From NCBI GenBank assembly GCA_900472925.1, contig UCJU01000027.1, forward strand, positions 22,310 through 86,309: a DNA stretch of 64,000 bases. The letters are read 5' to 3'. Source of the DNA: Hyphomicrobiales bacterium. GTDB lineage: Bacteria > Pseudomonadota > Alphaproteobacteria > Rhizobiales > Rhizobiaceae. The notes beneath the pieces were generated by a model. It was not told the origin of the DNA and ran no database searches. It saw nothing but the letters and a program-made list of their open reading frames with translations. The translations under genes were made by a program, and so were the position numbers. Below are positions 19,916 through 29,550 of this stretch, piece after piece. The stretch's first letter is position 1. Every line of letters starts with the position of its first letter.

Positions 19916-19972
19916 ATTGAATAAAATGCTCCTAAGCTGATTTGCATACCAGAGATGGATTCTGGTTGAGAG

Positions 19973-20422
19973 ATGGTGATCGTCATAGCAAAGTCGAACA
20001 GTCTAACAAAGAGCTTCTTGTCATCAGTCGTGGATGTTTCCGCGTCTGCGTGCATGCTCGTCATGTTGACCGGTTGCGTCAGTCTGGATCTTTTTGGTGG
20101 CGACAAGGTCGACAAATCTCTGTCAACCGCATCCGTCCCCAACAAACAGACGACGCAGACACTTTCAGATGATGCGACCATCCGCAATGCCGTTACCTCT
20201 GCCGATCTCGCAAAAATTTCGGATTCTCCCCTTCCCTGGGCCAACGCTGCCACAGGAAGCGCAGGCGTCGTAACCGCCATCCGCGAAGACCGAAACACCG
20301 GTTTCGTCTGCCGCAACTTCGATACCACACGCCATTCCTTCGAAGGTATTGCCAGCTACAGTGGGCAAGCTTGCCTCTCCGAGACGGGCGAATGGCTGAT
20401 GACCCGCTTCAGCCAGAAATAA
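19973..20422 (+). CDS. RT0821/Lpp0805-type surface lipoprotein
   Basis: A 149-aa protein with a lipoprotein-type signal peptide ending in MLTGC (Cys about residue 35). The mature part has [29 protein letters not shown] and a C-terminal domain with GFVCRNF and [13 protein letters not shown]. This matches the small outer-membrane 17-kDa-like lipoproteins of Rhizobiales annotated RT0821/Lpp0805 surface protein. Function unknown. Confidence 0.8.
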   Translation: MVIVIAKSNSLTKSFLSSVVDVSASACMLVMLTGCVSLDLFGGDKVDKSLSTASVPNKQTTQTLSDDATIRNAVTSADLAKISDSPLPWANAATGSAGVVTAIREDRNTGFVCRNFDTTRHSFEGIASYSGQACLSETGEWLMTRFSQK

Positions 20423-20442
20423 ACCATTTACCCTGTCTATCA

Positions 20443-20480
20443 TTACAGGCTTGGCACCTTGCCAAGCAACGCGCCTGTAA
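20443..20480. repeat. Nested inverted repeat after the lipoprotein gene
   Basis: Outer arms TTACAGGC (20443-20450) and GCCTGTAA (20473-20480) enclose inner arms TTGGCA (20451-20456) and TGCCAA (20460-20465). It could end transcription of the lipoprotein gene. The remaining 160 bp before the DnaJ-like gene show no gene I can support. Confidence 0.45.
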
Positions 20481-20640
20481 AGGTCTGATTAGCAAGTTCT
20501 TGCGACAGTCAAATCCGATTTCAAACTGAATGATGCAACGCAAAGACCGCATGCACGTTCAAGACGAGTGGTATTCGTGTTGCAGGCTTTTCATGATGAA
20601 AAAATAAGGCCTGCACCGACTGGGGTGATTGGTGGTTCGG

Positions 20641-21732
20641 ATGCGTGATCCTTACTCTATTCTCGGCGTTCAAAGAGATGCCGGTTCAGATGAAATAAAA
20701 GCAGCGTGGCGCTCGCAGGCGAAAGCCGTGCACCCTGATCACAATCAGACAGACCCAGACGCGACGGCGCGTTTTGCGGAGATCGGTCAGGCCTATGATC
20801 TGTTGAAAGACCCCCAAAAGCGGGGCCTGTACGATCAAGCCCGCCGTGCGGCGGAAACCAAGAAACGCGATCAGACCATCATGCAGCAGCGCGCGGCCGC
20901 CCGGGAAGCCGCACAGCGCGCGAAGGCTGCCGAAAAGCTGATGGAAGAGCTTGAGAAGGCGCAGGCTCGAACAGCGAAAGCGGAGGCGAATGCCGACAGT
21001 GCCAAGCCGGAATCGGCGGAAGATATGCTGGAACGCATCTTTGGCGCAAACGCGAAAGCGAAGGTGGGATCCGCAAAACCCGAAGCCGATACCGACGACC
21101 CGAACATGTCTACCGAGGAACGCGCTGCAGCGCGAACCGAAAAAATGGAAGCACGCGCCGCGCAGGCCAGCAGCTTCTTCGGCGCTCTTCTGCGCCGCAT
21201 TCGCGGAACGACGACAGTGCCGGAGAAGGCACCTGACATCACTGCAGAAGCCATCATCACCGTGTCCGATCTTATCGAACAGAAATGGGTGACGATCGGC
21301 ATGCCGGAAGAGCGCGAAGTGCGCTTTCAGCTGGAACCCGGCATGACGGACGGTCACGTCGTTCGCTTGAAAGGTCAAGGCTTGAAGCTGCCTGAATCGG
21401 CTCGCGGCGATCTCGTGGTAACGCTTCTGGCGTCGCGCAACGACACGTTCTCGATCCGAAATTTCGACATTCACACAACATTTCCGATCTCTCTGGCCGA
21501 CGCCGTTCTTGGCTGCGAGGCGACCGTTCAGTCCCCGCACGGCGAGTTGAAAGTGACCGTACCGGCATGGTCCGGTTCCGACCGGGCAATCCGTGTCGAG
21601 GGCAAGGGGTTGAAGGACGGATCAGGCGGTTATGGCGACTTTGTCGTGGAACTGCGCATCATTCTGCTGGATTCGCCAGACGCCAAAGTGATGGATTTGA
21701 TGCGCCATATGCGCGAAGGCCTCTATCTCTAG
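20641..21732 (+). CDS. DnaJ-like co-chaperone (J domain plus C-terminal peptide-binding domain)
   Basis: A 363-aa protein. Residues 1-66 are a J domain with the HPD motif (AVHPDHNQ) that would stimulate DnaK. Residues about 80-195 are an Ala/Lys/Glu-rich, probably helical linker. The C-terminal part (about 200-355) resembles the DnaJ/CbpA C-terminal beta domains. The Gly/Phe region and the four CxxCxGxG zinc modules of true DnaJ are missing, so it is closer to CbpA-type proteins. ATG at 20641 begins MRDPYSILGV. Confidence 0.9.
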   Translation: MRDPYSILGVQRDAGSDEIKAAWRSQAKAVHPDHNQTDPDATARFAEIGQAYDLLKDPQKRGLYDQARRAAETKKRDQTIMQQRAAAREAAQRAKAAEKLMEELEKAQARTAKAEANADSAKPESAEDMLERIFGANAKAKVGSAKPEADTDDPNMSTEERAAARTEKMEARAAQASSFFGALLRRIRGTTTVPEKAPDITAEAIITVSDLIEQKWVTIGMPEEREVRFQLEPGMTDGHVVRLKGQGLKLPESARGDLVVTLLASRNDTFSIRNFDIHTTFPISLADAVLGCEATVQSPHGELKVTVPAWSGSDRAIRVEGKGLKDGSGGYGDFVVELRIILLDSPDAKVMDLMRHMREGLYL

Positions 21733-21883
21733 AGCGGTTCAGCATTCTTGAAGCTCGTTCTCGCGAAAGGCGTGAACAACGCACCCATTGTTACATTCCC
21801 TAACATCAGATGATCCTGCCCTGCTTGAACAGGCGTTCTGCCTATGCCATAGGCAAGTTTGATTTAAGTATAGGGAGCACCGA

Positions 21884-22702
21884 ATGGCTCAGACATCTGG
21901 CCTCATGGCTGGCAAGCGCGGCCTCATCATGGGCATCGCAAACAATCGTTCCATCGCATGGGGCATTGCAAAGGCTTGCGCCGATGCCGGTGCTGAACTT
22001 GCTTTCACCTGGCAGGGTGATGCGCTGAAGAAGCGCGTAGAGCCATTGGCCAAAGAACTGGGCGCGTTTATGGCGGGACATTGCGATGTGACCGACCTTG
22101 AAACGATCGATGGCGTTTTTGCAAACATCGAAGCGCATTGGAGCAAAATCGATTTCGTCGTTCACGCGATTGCATTTTCCGACAAGGATGAGTTGACCGG
22201 CCGTTATCTCGACACCAGCCGCGATAACTTCAATCGCACCATGGATATCTCCGTCTACTCCCTGGCCGCAGTTGCAAAGCGTGCCGAGCCGGTGATGAAC
22301 GATGGCGGAGCACTTCTGACCTTGACCTATTACGGCGCCGAAAAGGTCATGCCGAACTACAATGTCATGGGTGTTGCAAAGGCTGCTCTGGAAGCCAGCG
22401 TCCGCTATCTGGCCGTAGACCTCGGCAACCGCGGCATTCGCGTCAACGCCGTTTCGGCAGGACCGATCAAGACACTGGCCGCCTCCGGTATCGGTGATTT
22501 CCGCTATATTCTCAAGTGGAACGAATATAATGCGCCGCTCAAGCGCACTGTTTCCATCGAAGAAGTCGGCAAGTCCGCGCTCTACCTTCTCTCCGATCTG
22601 TCGACCGGCGTGACAGGTGAAGTTCACCATGTTGATTCCGGTTACCACGCGATCGGGATGAAGGCGGTAGACGCACCTGACATCTCCGTTGTAAAAGATT
22701 GA
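21884..22702 (+). CDS. fabI: Enoyl-[acyl-carrier-protein] reductase (NADH)
   Basis: A 272-aa short-chain-reductase-fold enzyme that reduces enoyl-ACP in fatty-acid elongation. FabI features are GIANNRSIAWGIA near the N-terminus for cofactor binding, the active-site Tyr/Lys in YNVMGVAKAALEA and TYYGAEKVMP. An AGGGAG ribosome-binding site precedes the ATG. A 13-bp hairpin follows directly. Confidence 0.96.
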   Translation: MAQTSGLMAGKRGLIMGIANNRSIAWGIAKACADAGAELAFTWQGDALKKRVEPLAKELGAFMAGHCDVTDLETIDGVFANIEAHWSKIDFVVHAIAFSDKDELTGRYLDTSRDNFNRTMDISVYSLAAVAKRAEPVMNDGGALLTLTYYGAEKVMPNYNVMGVAKAALEASVRYLAVDLGNRGIRVNAVSAGPIKTLAASGIGDFRYILKWNEYNAPLKRTVSIEEVGKSALYLLSDLSTGVTGEVHHVDSGYHAIGMKAVDAPDISVVKD

Positions 22703-22710
22703 CATCAAGG

Positions 22711-22749
22711 TATCTCGCGCAAACGTGTACAGCGGTTTTGCGCGAGATA
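22711..22749. repeat. Long perfect inverted repeat between fabI and the phosphatase gene
   Basis: Thirteen-bp perfect arms (22711-22723 and 22737-22749) around a 13-nt loop, starting 8 bp after the fabI stop. It is a plausible transcription stop or RNA-stabilising hairpin, but has no T-run. Confidence 0.6.
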
Positions 22750-22815
22750 TGCCAATGACAAGCGACATGCACCGCTTCAGGCGCATGTTTGAAAGACCAA
22801 GACAGGGGTTTCGAA

Positions 22816-23418
22816 TTGCTGGTCTATGTTATCCGTCACGGACAGACAGACTGGAATGCAATCCGCAGACTGCAAGGTCAAAAAGATATTCCGCTCAATG
22901 ACTTCGGTCGGTCCCAGGCGACTGAAAACGGCAAAACGCTCTCGCGTATTCTCGGTCCAGCCGTCAATGATTTCGATTATGTTGCCAGCCCATTGGGCCG
23001 CACACGTGAGACCATGGAACTGCTGCGTGGAGCGATGGGACTGAACCCGAAAGCCTACCGCACGGATGACCGCCTCGTGGAGATTTCTTTCGGTGACTGG
23101 GAAGGTCAGACACTTCCCGAACTGAAGATCACCGAACCCGAAAAAGTAAAATCTCGTAAAACCGCGAAATGGGATTTCATTCCGCCGGGGCAGGATGCCG
23201 AAAGTTATGAGATTCTGTCATGGCGTATAGGGGCATGGCTGTCTTCGGTCGATCGTCAAACCGTCTGCGTGTGCCATGGCGGCGTTATCCGCTCGATGTT
23301 TCGTCTGATATCCGGCATGGACAAGGACATAGCTGCGGACATTCCTATTCCGCAGGACCGCATCTTGAGGTTGGAAACAGAACAGGGTCTCGCCGAGTGG
23401 ATCGACCCTGTGGCGTGA
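22816..23418 (+). CDS. Histidine phosphatase family protein (phosphoglycerate-mutase-like)
   Basis: A protein of about 200 aa with the phosphohistidine motif VIRHGQTDWN near the N-terminus, the second Arg and Glu in GRTRETMELL, and the second catalytic His in VCVCHGGVIRS. These proteins dephosphorylate varied metabolites or act as mutases. No ATG fits. A TTG at 22816 with AGGGG upstream gives the usual start (LLVYVIRHG); an in-frame TTG at 22789 is the alternative. Confidence 0.88.
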   Translation: MLVYVIRHGQTDWNAIRRLQGQKDIPLNDFGRSQATENGKTLSRILGPAVNDFDYVASPLGRTRETMELLRGAMGLNPKAYRTDDRLVEISFGDWEGQTLPELKITEPEKVKSRKTAKWDFIPPGQDAESYEILSWRIGAWLSSVDRQTVCVCHGGVIRSMFRLISGMDKDIAADIPIPQDRILRLETEQGLAEWIDPVA

Positions 23419-23421
23419 CAG

Positions 23422-23718
23422 CTACTGGACGACCTCGAGGTCATCGACGACCCGCTTACCGTCGACTTCGGTGTAAAACACCACAACCTTCACACCTGCC
23501 TGCAAGCCATCGAAGTTAAATTCCTCTGGCACCTTGTAACTCTTGCCATCCGCCAGCGTGATCGTCAGCCCTTTGACATCAACCTTGCTGATTGTCGACT
23601 CCACGTCCACGCTCTGCGCAAACGCATTGAAGGGCGCGAACAGACCGGCTGTGGCCAAAAGTGCGGCAATCATCAAACGCATCGCTATGGCTTTCTTAAG
23701 GGTGCTGAAAAACTTCAT
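23422..23718 (-). CDS. DUF1344 family secreted protein
   Basis: A small protein of 98 aa. A signal peptide (about residues 13-34, cleaved near AFAQ) precedes a compact beta-rich domain, VESTISKVDVKGLTITLADGKSY, typical of DUF1344 in Rhizobiales. Function unknown. ATG 23718 is used because GGGAGG lies upstream; ATG 23682 (MRLMIAALL) would also leave a full signal peptide. It converges on the histidine phosphatase gene with 3 bp between stops. Confidence 0.8.
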   Translation of the reverse strand: MKFFSTLKKAIAMRLMIAALLATAGLFAPFNAFAQSVDVESTISKVDVKGLTITLADGKSYKVPEEFNFDGLQAGVKVVVFYTEVDGKRVVDDLEVVQ

Positions 23719-23965
23719 ATGCGACAAGATTTGCCTCCCGAATGTGGCGGAATTCGCCCGCAACCATGACATTTTCAATCCAATTGATGAACGGATTTTA
23801 ACCTTTAATCAAGCGTTTAGAGAGCTAACCTCTCGTGATCGTCTGATCCGCATCAATGGCGCTTCAAAATGATGTAGAGCGAGAACTATAGTACTCGATT
23901 CAGATTATATTGTATTTTACCCGGTATAGCAGAGAAAAATTCGACGCTGCCGAAGGATAAATCCA

Positions 23966-26900
23966 GTGACTGTTTGGGCCGATATCGAAAAACGCCTTAA
24001 CGAAATCGTCAAGCGCCGGATCGCCGCCGCCCTGTTGGCGATGGCAATGGCCGGCATCATGCTCGGAGCCTTCAACCTTATCGATCACCGGGGCGCAGCG
24101 ACGCTTCGTGACGATTTGGAAACGCATACTCGGTACGCCCTCGATGTCCTGCATGACAAACTGGTCATGCGTTTGAGCCAGGATGTTTCGACACTGACGT
24201 CGCTTGGGCATTTCGCGACCCTGTCGTCCGACGAAACGTCAGCCGGGCTGGACAAGATCGCCAGTTATCAGCTGCAGCAATCCCAACATTTCATCGCCAT
24301 CGGCATTGCGCGCGATTTTCATCTGGAAAAACTTTACACATCGCAATCGGCATCCGACCTCCCCCAAGACCAGATCGGATCGCTTCTGAGAGACCGTCTG
24401 GCGAAACTCGCCGCCCTTCCTCCAAAGGATCGCCTGCCGGAAACGCAAGTCTTCGAGCCTGCCGCAGGCGGCACCATCATGGTGATCGTGACGGTTCCTC
24501 CAGCTTCGGCCACCAGCCCGGAGAAAAATGATCTGGTCCTGGCGCTTGTCGACCGAAAGAAGCTTTTCAAGGCAATCGGCCACGACACTGCGGTACCGCT
24601 GGATGGGAATGCCGGCCAGATCCGTTTCGAAATCCGCGACACGTTGACGAATGAAGTGATGGGCAGCGTTCTGGAACCCCTGCACGAGGATTCCGTCGTC
24701 AAAGCGGTGGATTTGCCGGGTTCGCGTTGGGAAATACGCGCAACGCCTGCATCTGGCTGGGATGCGGTAAAGCCCTATTACAAATCCCTTCGCGCTACGC
24801 TCGCCATCGCCGCGTTGTCCATGTTCCTGCCCATTCTCGTGGCAGCCCTGCTTCTGTCGGAAAGAAATCGCAACATCAAGACGCTTCGGCTGCGCGAGAC
24901 GAAACTTGTCGAGATTTCGCAACGTTTCAAGCTGGCCATGGACTCCTCCAGCATCGGCATATGGGAAATCGAAAACGATACATCGCGCTGCTATCTGGAC
25001 GAACGTGCCGCCAGCCTGCATGGCTTTCCGATGATGGAACGGCGTCCGCTCCTGACCGAATGGCTGACGGCGCTGGTTATTGAAGACCGTTCGAAAGCGG
25101 CACGGTTTTTCTTCAACTGCTCCGCCGATCAACAGACATCGTCCGAGGTCTACAGGGTGCCACTGCCGGGCGGAACCGTTCGTTACCTGCGCTCCGCAGG
25201 CTCCAGCTACATCAAGCCGGACGGATCGTATCAGACGACCGGCATTTTGTGGGATGTCACATCAGACATGATCATGGCGCAAAAACTGCGCGAAGCAAAA
25301 GATACCAGCGATATCAAGAACGCAGAACTCGAATTGGCTCTCCATGAGTTATCGAGCCGTGAGCATGAGCTGGAGGAACTCTCGGGACGCCTGACGCTTG
25401 CGCTGGAATCCTACAATTGCGGCATTTGGGAAGCGGCCCACGACTATTCCGAAGCGATCTGGAACGAGCGTATGTGCGAACTCTACGGATTGCCGCCCGA
25501 GCCGGAAAGGCATGTGACGAGAGATGACTATCTGAGCTGCCTTCACCCTGACGAGCGACCCTTCGCCCTCGGTGCCGGGTCCACTGAAGCCGACGACCCG
25601 GATCGTATCTCGACCCAGCGCGTCCTGTTACCGAACGGCACTCTTCGCTACGTCAAGGCTGTCGGGCGCGTCCACAGCAACCGCAACGGGACCAAGAAGG
25701 TTGTCGGGATCGCCTTCGATGTGACCGCAGACGTCCTGCTGTCGGAACAGCTCAGCTTTGCCAAGGACGAGGCGGAGGCGAGAAACGCCGAGCTCGAGCA
25801 GGCGAAAACCCGCATCGAGCACAATGCTCTGCATGATCCGCTCACCGGACTTGCGAACCGCCGCAAGCTTGACCAGCAGCTCGATGCACTTTCGTCCCCC
25901 GCATCTGGAGAGCGCAAACGGTTTGCCATCCTTCATCTCGATCTCGACCGCTTCAAGCAGATCAACGACACGCTTGGTCATGCGGCTGGCGATGCCGTTC
26001 TCATCCATGCAGCAAAAATCCTGGCCCGGAATGTCCGCGAGGGCGATATCGTCGCCCGCATCGGCGGCGACGAATTCGTGATTCTGCTCTCGCAGTTGGG
26101 TGAAAAGGACAGCGTCAAATCGATAGCGACGAAGATTATCTCAGCCTTCAGCTATCCCTTCGATTTTGAAGGCTTTACCTGTCGCTGCGGCGTTTCGATC
26201 GGTATCGCATTTGCAGAATCCGGCTCGGCCGATGCGCGCCGCACGTTGATCAATGCCGACCTTGCTCTCTACCGCGCCAAGGCAACCGGCCGAAACCGAT
26301 ACGAGTTCTTCACCCAGAACCTTCAGGCAGAAATCGTCAATCACAAGCGAACAGCGGACGAGATTCTTGCTGGACTGGAAAAAGGCGAGTTCGAAGCCTG
26401 GTACCAGCCGCAATTTTGCGCCAACACCCACGAATTGACCGGTGTGGAAGCGCTTGTCCGCTGGCGCCATCCCGTCAAGGGCATTCTGACACCGGACAAA
26501 TTCCTGAAAATTGCGGAAGAACTCAACGTCGTATCCGCCATAGATCATATCGTCCTGCAACACGCGCTGCACGACAAGGAAATCTGGCGTCTGAGAGGCA
26601 TTGATGTGCCGCGCGTATCGGTCAATGTCTCGGTCCGCCGCCTGCACGACGACCACCTTATCGACAGCCTTAAGCGGCTTGCCATCAAACCCGGCGAGAT
26701 CACGTTCGAGCTCGTCGAATCCATTTTCCTCGATGAAAACGAAGACATCGCCACGAGCAATATCGAGCGCATCAAGGCTCTGGGTATCGACATCGAAATC
26801 GATGACTTCGGCACGGGCCATACGTCGATCATCAGCCTCTTACGCCTCAAGCCCAAGCGTCTGAAGATCGACAGGCAGCTGGTCATGCCCATCATAGCGT

Positions 26901-27115
26901 CGCCGCAGGAACGGTCGCTCGTCCGCTCGATCGTCGATATTGCACGCTCGCTGGGTGTGGAGACCATAGCCGAAGGCGTGGAAACACATGACCACGCCGT
27001 CTTATTGCGGCAGATGGGTTGCGACATGCTTCAAGGTTACGCGTTCTCCAAGCCGCTGCCGCCGGAAGAGTTCTCGGCTTTTGCAACCGCCAAGGAATGG
27101 CGCATGGTTTCGTGA
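23966..27115 (+). CDS. Membrane-bound PAS-GGDEF-EAL cyclic-di-GMP enzyme
   Basis: A 1049-aa sensor. Two membrane helices (about 20-40 and 272-292) flank a periplasmic sensor domain. Two PAS-like domains follow (about 310-440 and 465-595). The GGDEF domain is intact with GGDEF at 700-704 and an inhibitory-site pattern RxxD (R691-D694) five residues before it. The EAL domain has EAL at 828-830, DDFGTGHTSI and IAEGVET, so both synthesis and hydrolysis of c-di-GMP look possible. The GTG start at 23966 follows GAAGGATAA. A 187-bp gap upstream shows no gene. Confidence 0.95.
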   Translation: MTVWADIEKRLNEIVKRRIAAALLAMAMAGIMLGAFNLIDHRGAATLRDDLETHTRYALDVLHDKLVMRLSQDVSTLTSLGHFATLSSDETSAGLDKIASYQLQQSQHFIAIGIARDFHLEKLYTSQSASDLPQDQIGSLLRDRLAKLAALPPKDRLPETQVFEPAAGGTIMVIVTVPPASATSPEKNDLVLALVDRKKLFKAIGHDTAVPLDGNAGQIRFEIRDTLTNEVMGSVLEPLHEDSVVKAVDLPGSRWEIRATPASGWDAVKPYYKSLRATLAIAALSMFLPILVAALLLSERNRNIKTLRLRETKLVEISQRFKLAMDSSSIGIWEIENDTSRCYLDERAASLHGFPMMERRPLLTEWLTALVIEDRSKAARFFFNCSADQQTSSEVYRVPLPGGTVRYLRSAGSSYIKPDGSYQTTGILWDVTSDMIMAQKLREAKDTSDIKNAELELALHELSSREHELEELSGRLTLALESYNCGIWEAAHDYSEAIWNERMCELYGLPPEPERHVTRDDYLSCLHPDERPFALGAGSTEADDPDRISTQRVLLPNGTLRYVKAVGRVHSNRNGTKKVVGIAFDVTADVLLSEQLSFAKDEAEARNAELEQAKTRIEHNALHDPLTGLANRRKLDQQLDALSSPASGERKRFAILHLDLDRFKQINDTLGHAAGDAVLIHAAKILARNVREGDIVARIGGDEFVILLSQLGEKDSVKSIATKIISAFSYPFDFEGFTCRCGVSIGIAFAESGSADARRTLINADLALYRAKATGRNRYEFFTQNLQAEIVNHKRTADEILAGLEKGEFEAWYQPQFCANTHELTGVEALVRWRHPVKGILTPDKFLKIAEELNVVSAIDHIVLQHALHDKEIWRLRGIDVPRVSVNVSVRRLHDDHLIDSLKRLAIKPGEITFELVESIFLDENEDIATSNIERIKALGIDIEIDDFGTGHTSIISLLRLKPKRLKIDRQLVMPIIASPQERSLVRSIVDIARSLGVETIAEGVETHDHAVLLRQMGCDMLQGYAFSKPLPPEEFSAFATAKEWRMVS

Positions 27116-27255
27116 AACGCCTTGCCTTATGCGTAAAGGGAACGGAATTGTCGAAAGAAAGCCTTTTGCCTTCCCTGTGTTTTACACTATGAAAAGGCCG
27201 CCTCGTTTTAGAAACGCGTTCCGCAAGCGGAATGCCACTGCCTCGGTCTGATTAT

Positions 27256-28353
27256 ATGTCGCATAACACTTTCGGTTATCTCTTCCGTGTTTCCACCTGG
27301 GGCGAAAGCCACGGTCCGGCGCTTGGTTGCGTGATCGATGGCTGCCCTCCCGGCATTCGCTTCACGCTGGCGGAAGTTCAGCACTGGATGGACAAGCGCA
27401 AACCCGGGCAGAACCGTTTCGTCACCCAGCGTCGGGAAGACGACATCGTCAAGATCCTCTCCGGCGTGATGATGGATGAAGACGGTGAGACGATGATCAC
27501 CACCGGCACACCGGTGTCGATGATGATCGAAAACACCGACCAACGCTCCAAGGATTACGGCGAGATCGCCAAAAGCTTCAGACCCGGCCATGCCGATTTC
27601 ACCTATGATCTGAAATACGGTATTCGTGATTATCGCGGTGGCGGTCGTTCATCGGCGCGTGAGACGGCAGCGCGAGTCGCTGCCGGCGCGCTTGCCCGCA
27701 AAGTGGTGCCCAGCCTTGATGTTCGCGGTGCGCTGGTGCAGATCGGCAAACACAAGGTAAACCGCGCCAATTGGGACTGGAATCAGGTCGATCAGAACCC
27801 GTTCTTTTGCCCGGATGCCGAGATGGTTCCCGTTTGGGAGGCCTATCTGGACGGCATTCGCAAGGCCGGCTCTTCCATCGGTGCCGTCGTTGAAGTCGTG
27901 GCAGAGGGCGTGCCTGCCGGTATCGGCGCACCCATTTATGCCAAACTCGACCAGGATATCGCGTCCAACCTCATGTCGATCAATGCCGTCAAGGGCGTGG
28001 AAATCGGTGAGGGCTTTGCTGCAGCTGAACTGACAGGCGAGGAAAACGCCGACGAAATGCGGATGGGCAATGACGGCAAGCCGATCTTCCTCTCCAATCA
28101 TTCCGGCGGCATTCTGGGCGGCATTGCGACCGGACAGCCTATCGTCGCGCGCTTTGCCATCAAGCCGACCTCTTCGATTTTGACAGAACGGCAATCCATC
28201 AATACCGATGGCAACAATGTCGATGTCCGCACCAAAGGCCGACATGACCCCTGCGTGGGCATTCGCGCCGTGCCGATTGGCGAGGCGATGGTGGCCTGCA
28301 CGGTTGCCGACCATTATCTGAGAGACCGCGGCCAGACCGGCCGTCTGAAATAG
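27256..28353 (+). CDS. aroC: Chorismate synthase
   Basis: A 365-aa enzyme converting EPSP to chorismate, the branch-point of aromatic amino-acid synthesis, using reduced FMN. Family signatures include [43 protein letters not shown], and [17 protein letters not shown] near the C-terminus. The ATG at 27256 starts the conserved MSHNTFG; the in-frame upstream start is not needed. The ribB-like gene follows after 14 bp. Confidence 0.97.
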   Translation: MSHNTFGYLFRVSTWGESHGPALGCVIDGCPPGIRFTLAEVQHWMDKRKPGQNRFVTQRREDDIVKILSGVMMDEDGETMITTGTPVSMMIENTDQRSKDYGEIAKSFRPGHADFTYDLKYGIRDYRGGGRSSARETAARVAAGALARKVVPSLDVRGALVQIGKHKVNRANWDWNQVDQNPFFCPDAEMVPVWEAYLDGIRKAGSSIGAVVEVVAEGVPAGIGAPIYAKLDQDIASNLMSINAVKGVEIGEGFAAAELTGEENADEMRMGNDGKPIFLSNHSGGILGGIATGQPIVARFAIKPTSSILTERQSINTDGNNVDVRTKGRHDPCVGIRAVPIGEAMVACTVADHYLRDRGQTGRLK

Positions 28354-28367
28354 GAATATGAACCACC

Positions 28368-29468
28368 ATGGCATATGATCAGAAACGTGTCGTTGAAGCT
28401 ATCAGGGCCTTCGAGGCCGGTGAGATCGTTGTCGTCATGGATGATGACGACCGCGAGAATGAAGGCGATCTCATCGTTGCCGCCGTGCATTGCACCCCTG
28501 AACAGATGGCGCTGATCGTACGCCACACCTCCGGTATTGTTTGTGCGCCCATGCCGAAAGAGGAGGCGAAACGCCTCAACCTCAACGCCATGGTCGCGGA
28601 AAATGACAGTGCTCACACCACGGCCTTTACCGTATCGGTAGACTTCAAGCACGGAACGACAACAGGCATCTCCGCCAGCGACCGCAATGCGACGGTCCGC
28701 AATCTGGCCAACCCCAATGCGGGCGCTGACGATTTCACCCGCCCCGGCCACATATTCCCGCTCATTTCGCGCGAAGGCGGCGTGTTGATGCGCTCTGGAC
28801 ACACAGAAGCCGCAGTCGATCTCTGCAAGCTGGCTGGCCTGCCGCCCATCGGTGTGATCAGCGAGCTGGTCAATGACGACGGCACCGTCATGCGCGGGCC
28901 GCAGGTTTCAGCCTTTGCCGAGAAGCACGGCATGAAGCAGGTTTCGGTGGCCGATCTCATCGCCTATCGCCAGCGCAAGGAAACCTTGGTCCAAAAGGAA
29001 AGCGAGTTCACGCTCGACACGCCATTCGGACCTGCCAAGGCACAAACCTATTCCCTGCCGTGGGACCCAATGGAACACATGGCGGTTATTTTCGGTGATA
29101 TCCGCGATGGCGTCGATATTCCCGTGCGCCTGCACCCGGAAAATGTGGCCGACGATATTTTTGGCCGCAAGCAGCCCGTACAGCATTACATGGAAAAGAT
29201 CGCAGCCGAAGGTCGCGGCGTCATCATCTATTTGCGTGAAGGTTCCGTTGGCGTCGGACAGGTCGCCGGACGGCGCAAATCCCGTGATCCGGAAGAAGCA
29301 CATGCCCAGGCCCGGTCCCGCGACGACGAATGGCTGGAAATCGGCCTTGGCGCGCAAATCCTCAAGGAACTCGGCATCAGCTCGATCAAGCTTCTCACCT
29401 CACGTGAGCGCCACTATGTCGGCCTCGAAGGTTTTGGCATCAAGATCAGCTCGACCGACATTGGGTGA
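28368..29468 (+). CDS. ribB: 3,4-dihydroxy-2-butanone 4-phosphate synthase with inactive RibA-like domain (RibBX type)
   Basis: A 366-aa two-domain protein for riboflavin synthesis. The N-terminal RibB domain (1-205) has DDDDRENEGDL, RHTSGIVC and the catalytic SGHTEAAVDL, so it should convert ribulose 5-phosphate. The C-terminal part (205-366) has the GTP cyclohydrolase II fold, but the zinc cysteines are gone: the usual VRVHSEC...RCDCG reads VRLHPENVADDIFGRKQ, and the EGRGIGL arginine is lost (REGSVGVG). This matches RibBX-type proteins known in Proteobacteria. A separate RibA must exist elsewhere. Confidence 0.93.
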   Translation: MAYDQKRVVEAIRAFEAGEIVVVMDDDDRENEGDLIVAAVHCTPEQMALIVRHTSGIVCAPMPKEEAKRLNLNAMVAENDSAHTTAFTVSVDFKHGTTTGISASDRNATVRNLANPNAGADDFTRPGHIFPLISREGGVLMRSGHTEAAVDLCKLAGLPPIGVISELVNDDGTVMRGPQVSAFAEKHGMKQVSVADLIAYRQRKETLVQKESEFTLDTPFGPAKAQTYSLPWDPMEHMAVIFGDIRDGVDIPVRLHPENVADDIFGRKQPVQHYMEKIAAEGRGVIIYLREGSVGVGQVAGRRKSRDPEEAHAQARSRDDEWLEIGLGAQILKELGISSIKLLTSRERHYVGLEGFGIKISSTDIG

Positions 29469-29497
29469 GCTTATAATCTATTTGCACGTCTCTAATC

Positions 29498-29528
29498 CCT
29501 CATTCCTGTCCTTGTGACAGGAATGAGG
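29498..29528. terminator. Palindrome between converging ribBX and YcaQ-like genes
   Basis: Perfect 13-bp arms (29498-29510 and 29516-29528) with a 5-nt loop, between two converging genes. It probably acts in both directions, though there is no T-run. Confidence 0.6.
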
Positions 29529-29550
29529 ACTGTGGAGCGACATCGCCAGT

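Noticed and set aside
20530..20607. 25-codon frame before the DnaJ-like gene
   Set aside because: Met- and Cys-rich, no ribosome-binding site and no membrane or signal feature; too short to support.
28354..28367. FMN riboswitch before ribBX
   Set aside because: Only 14 bp separate aroC and ribBX, so there is no room for the conserved RFN structure.
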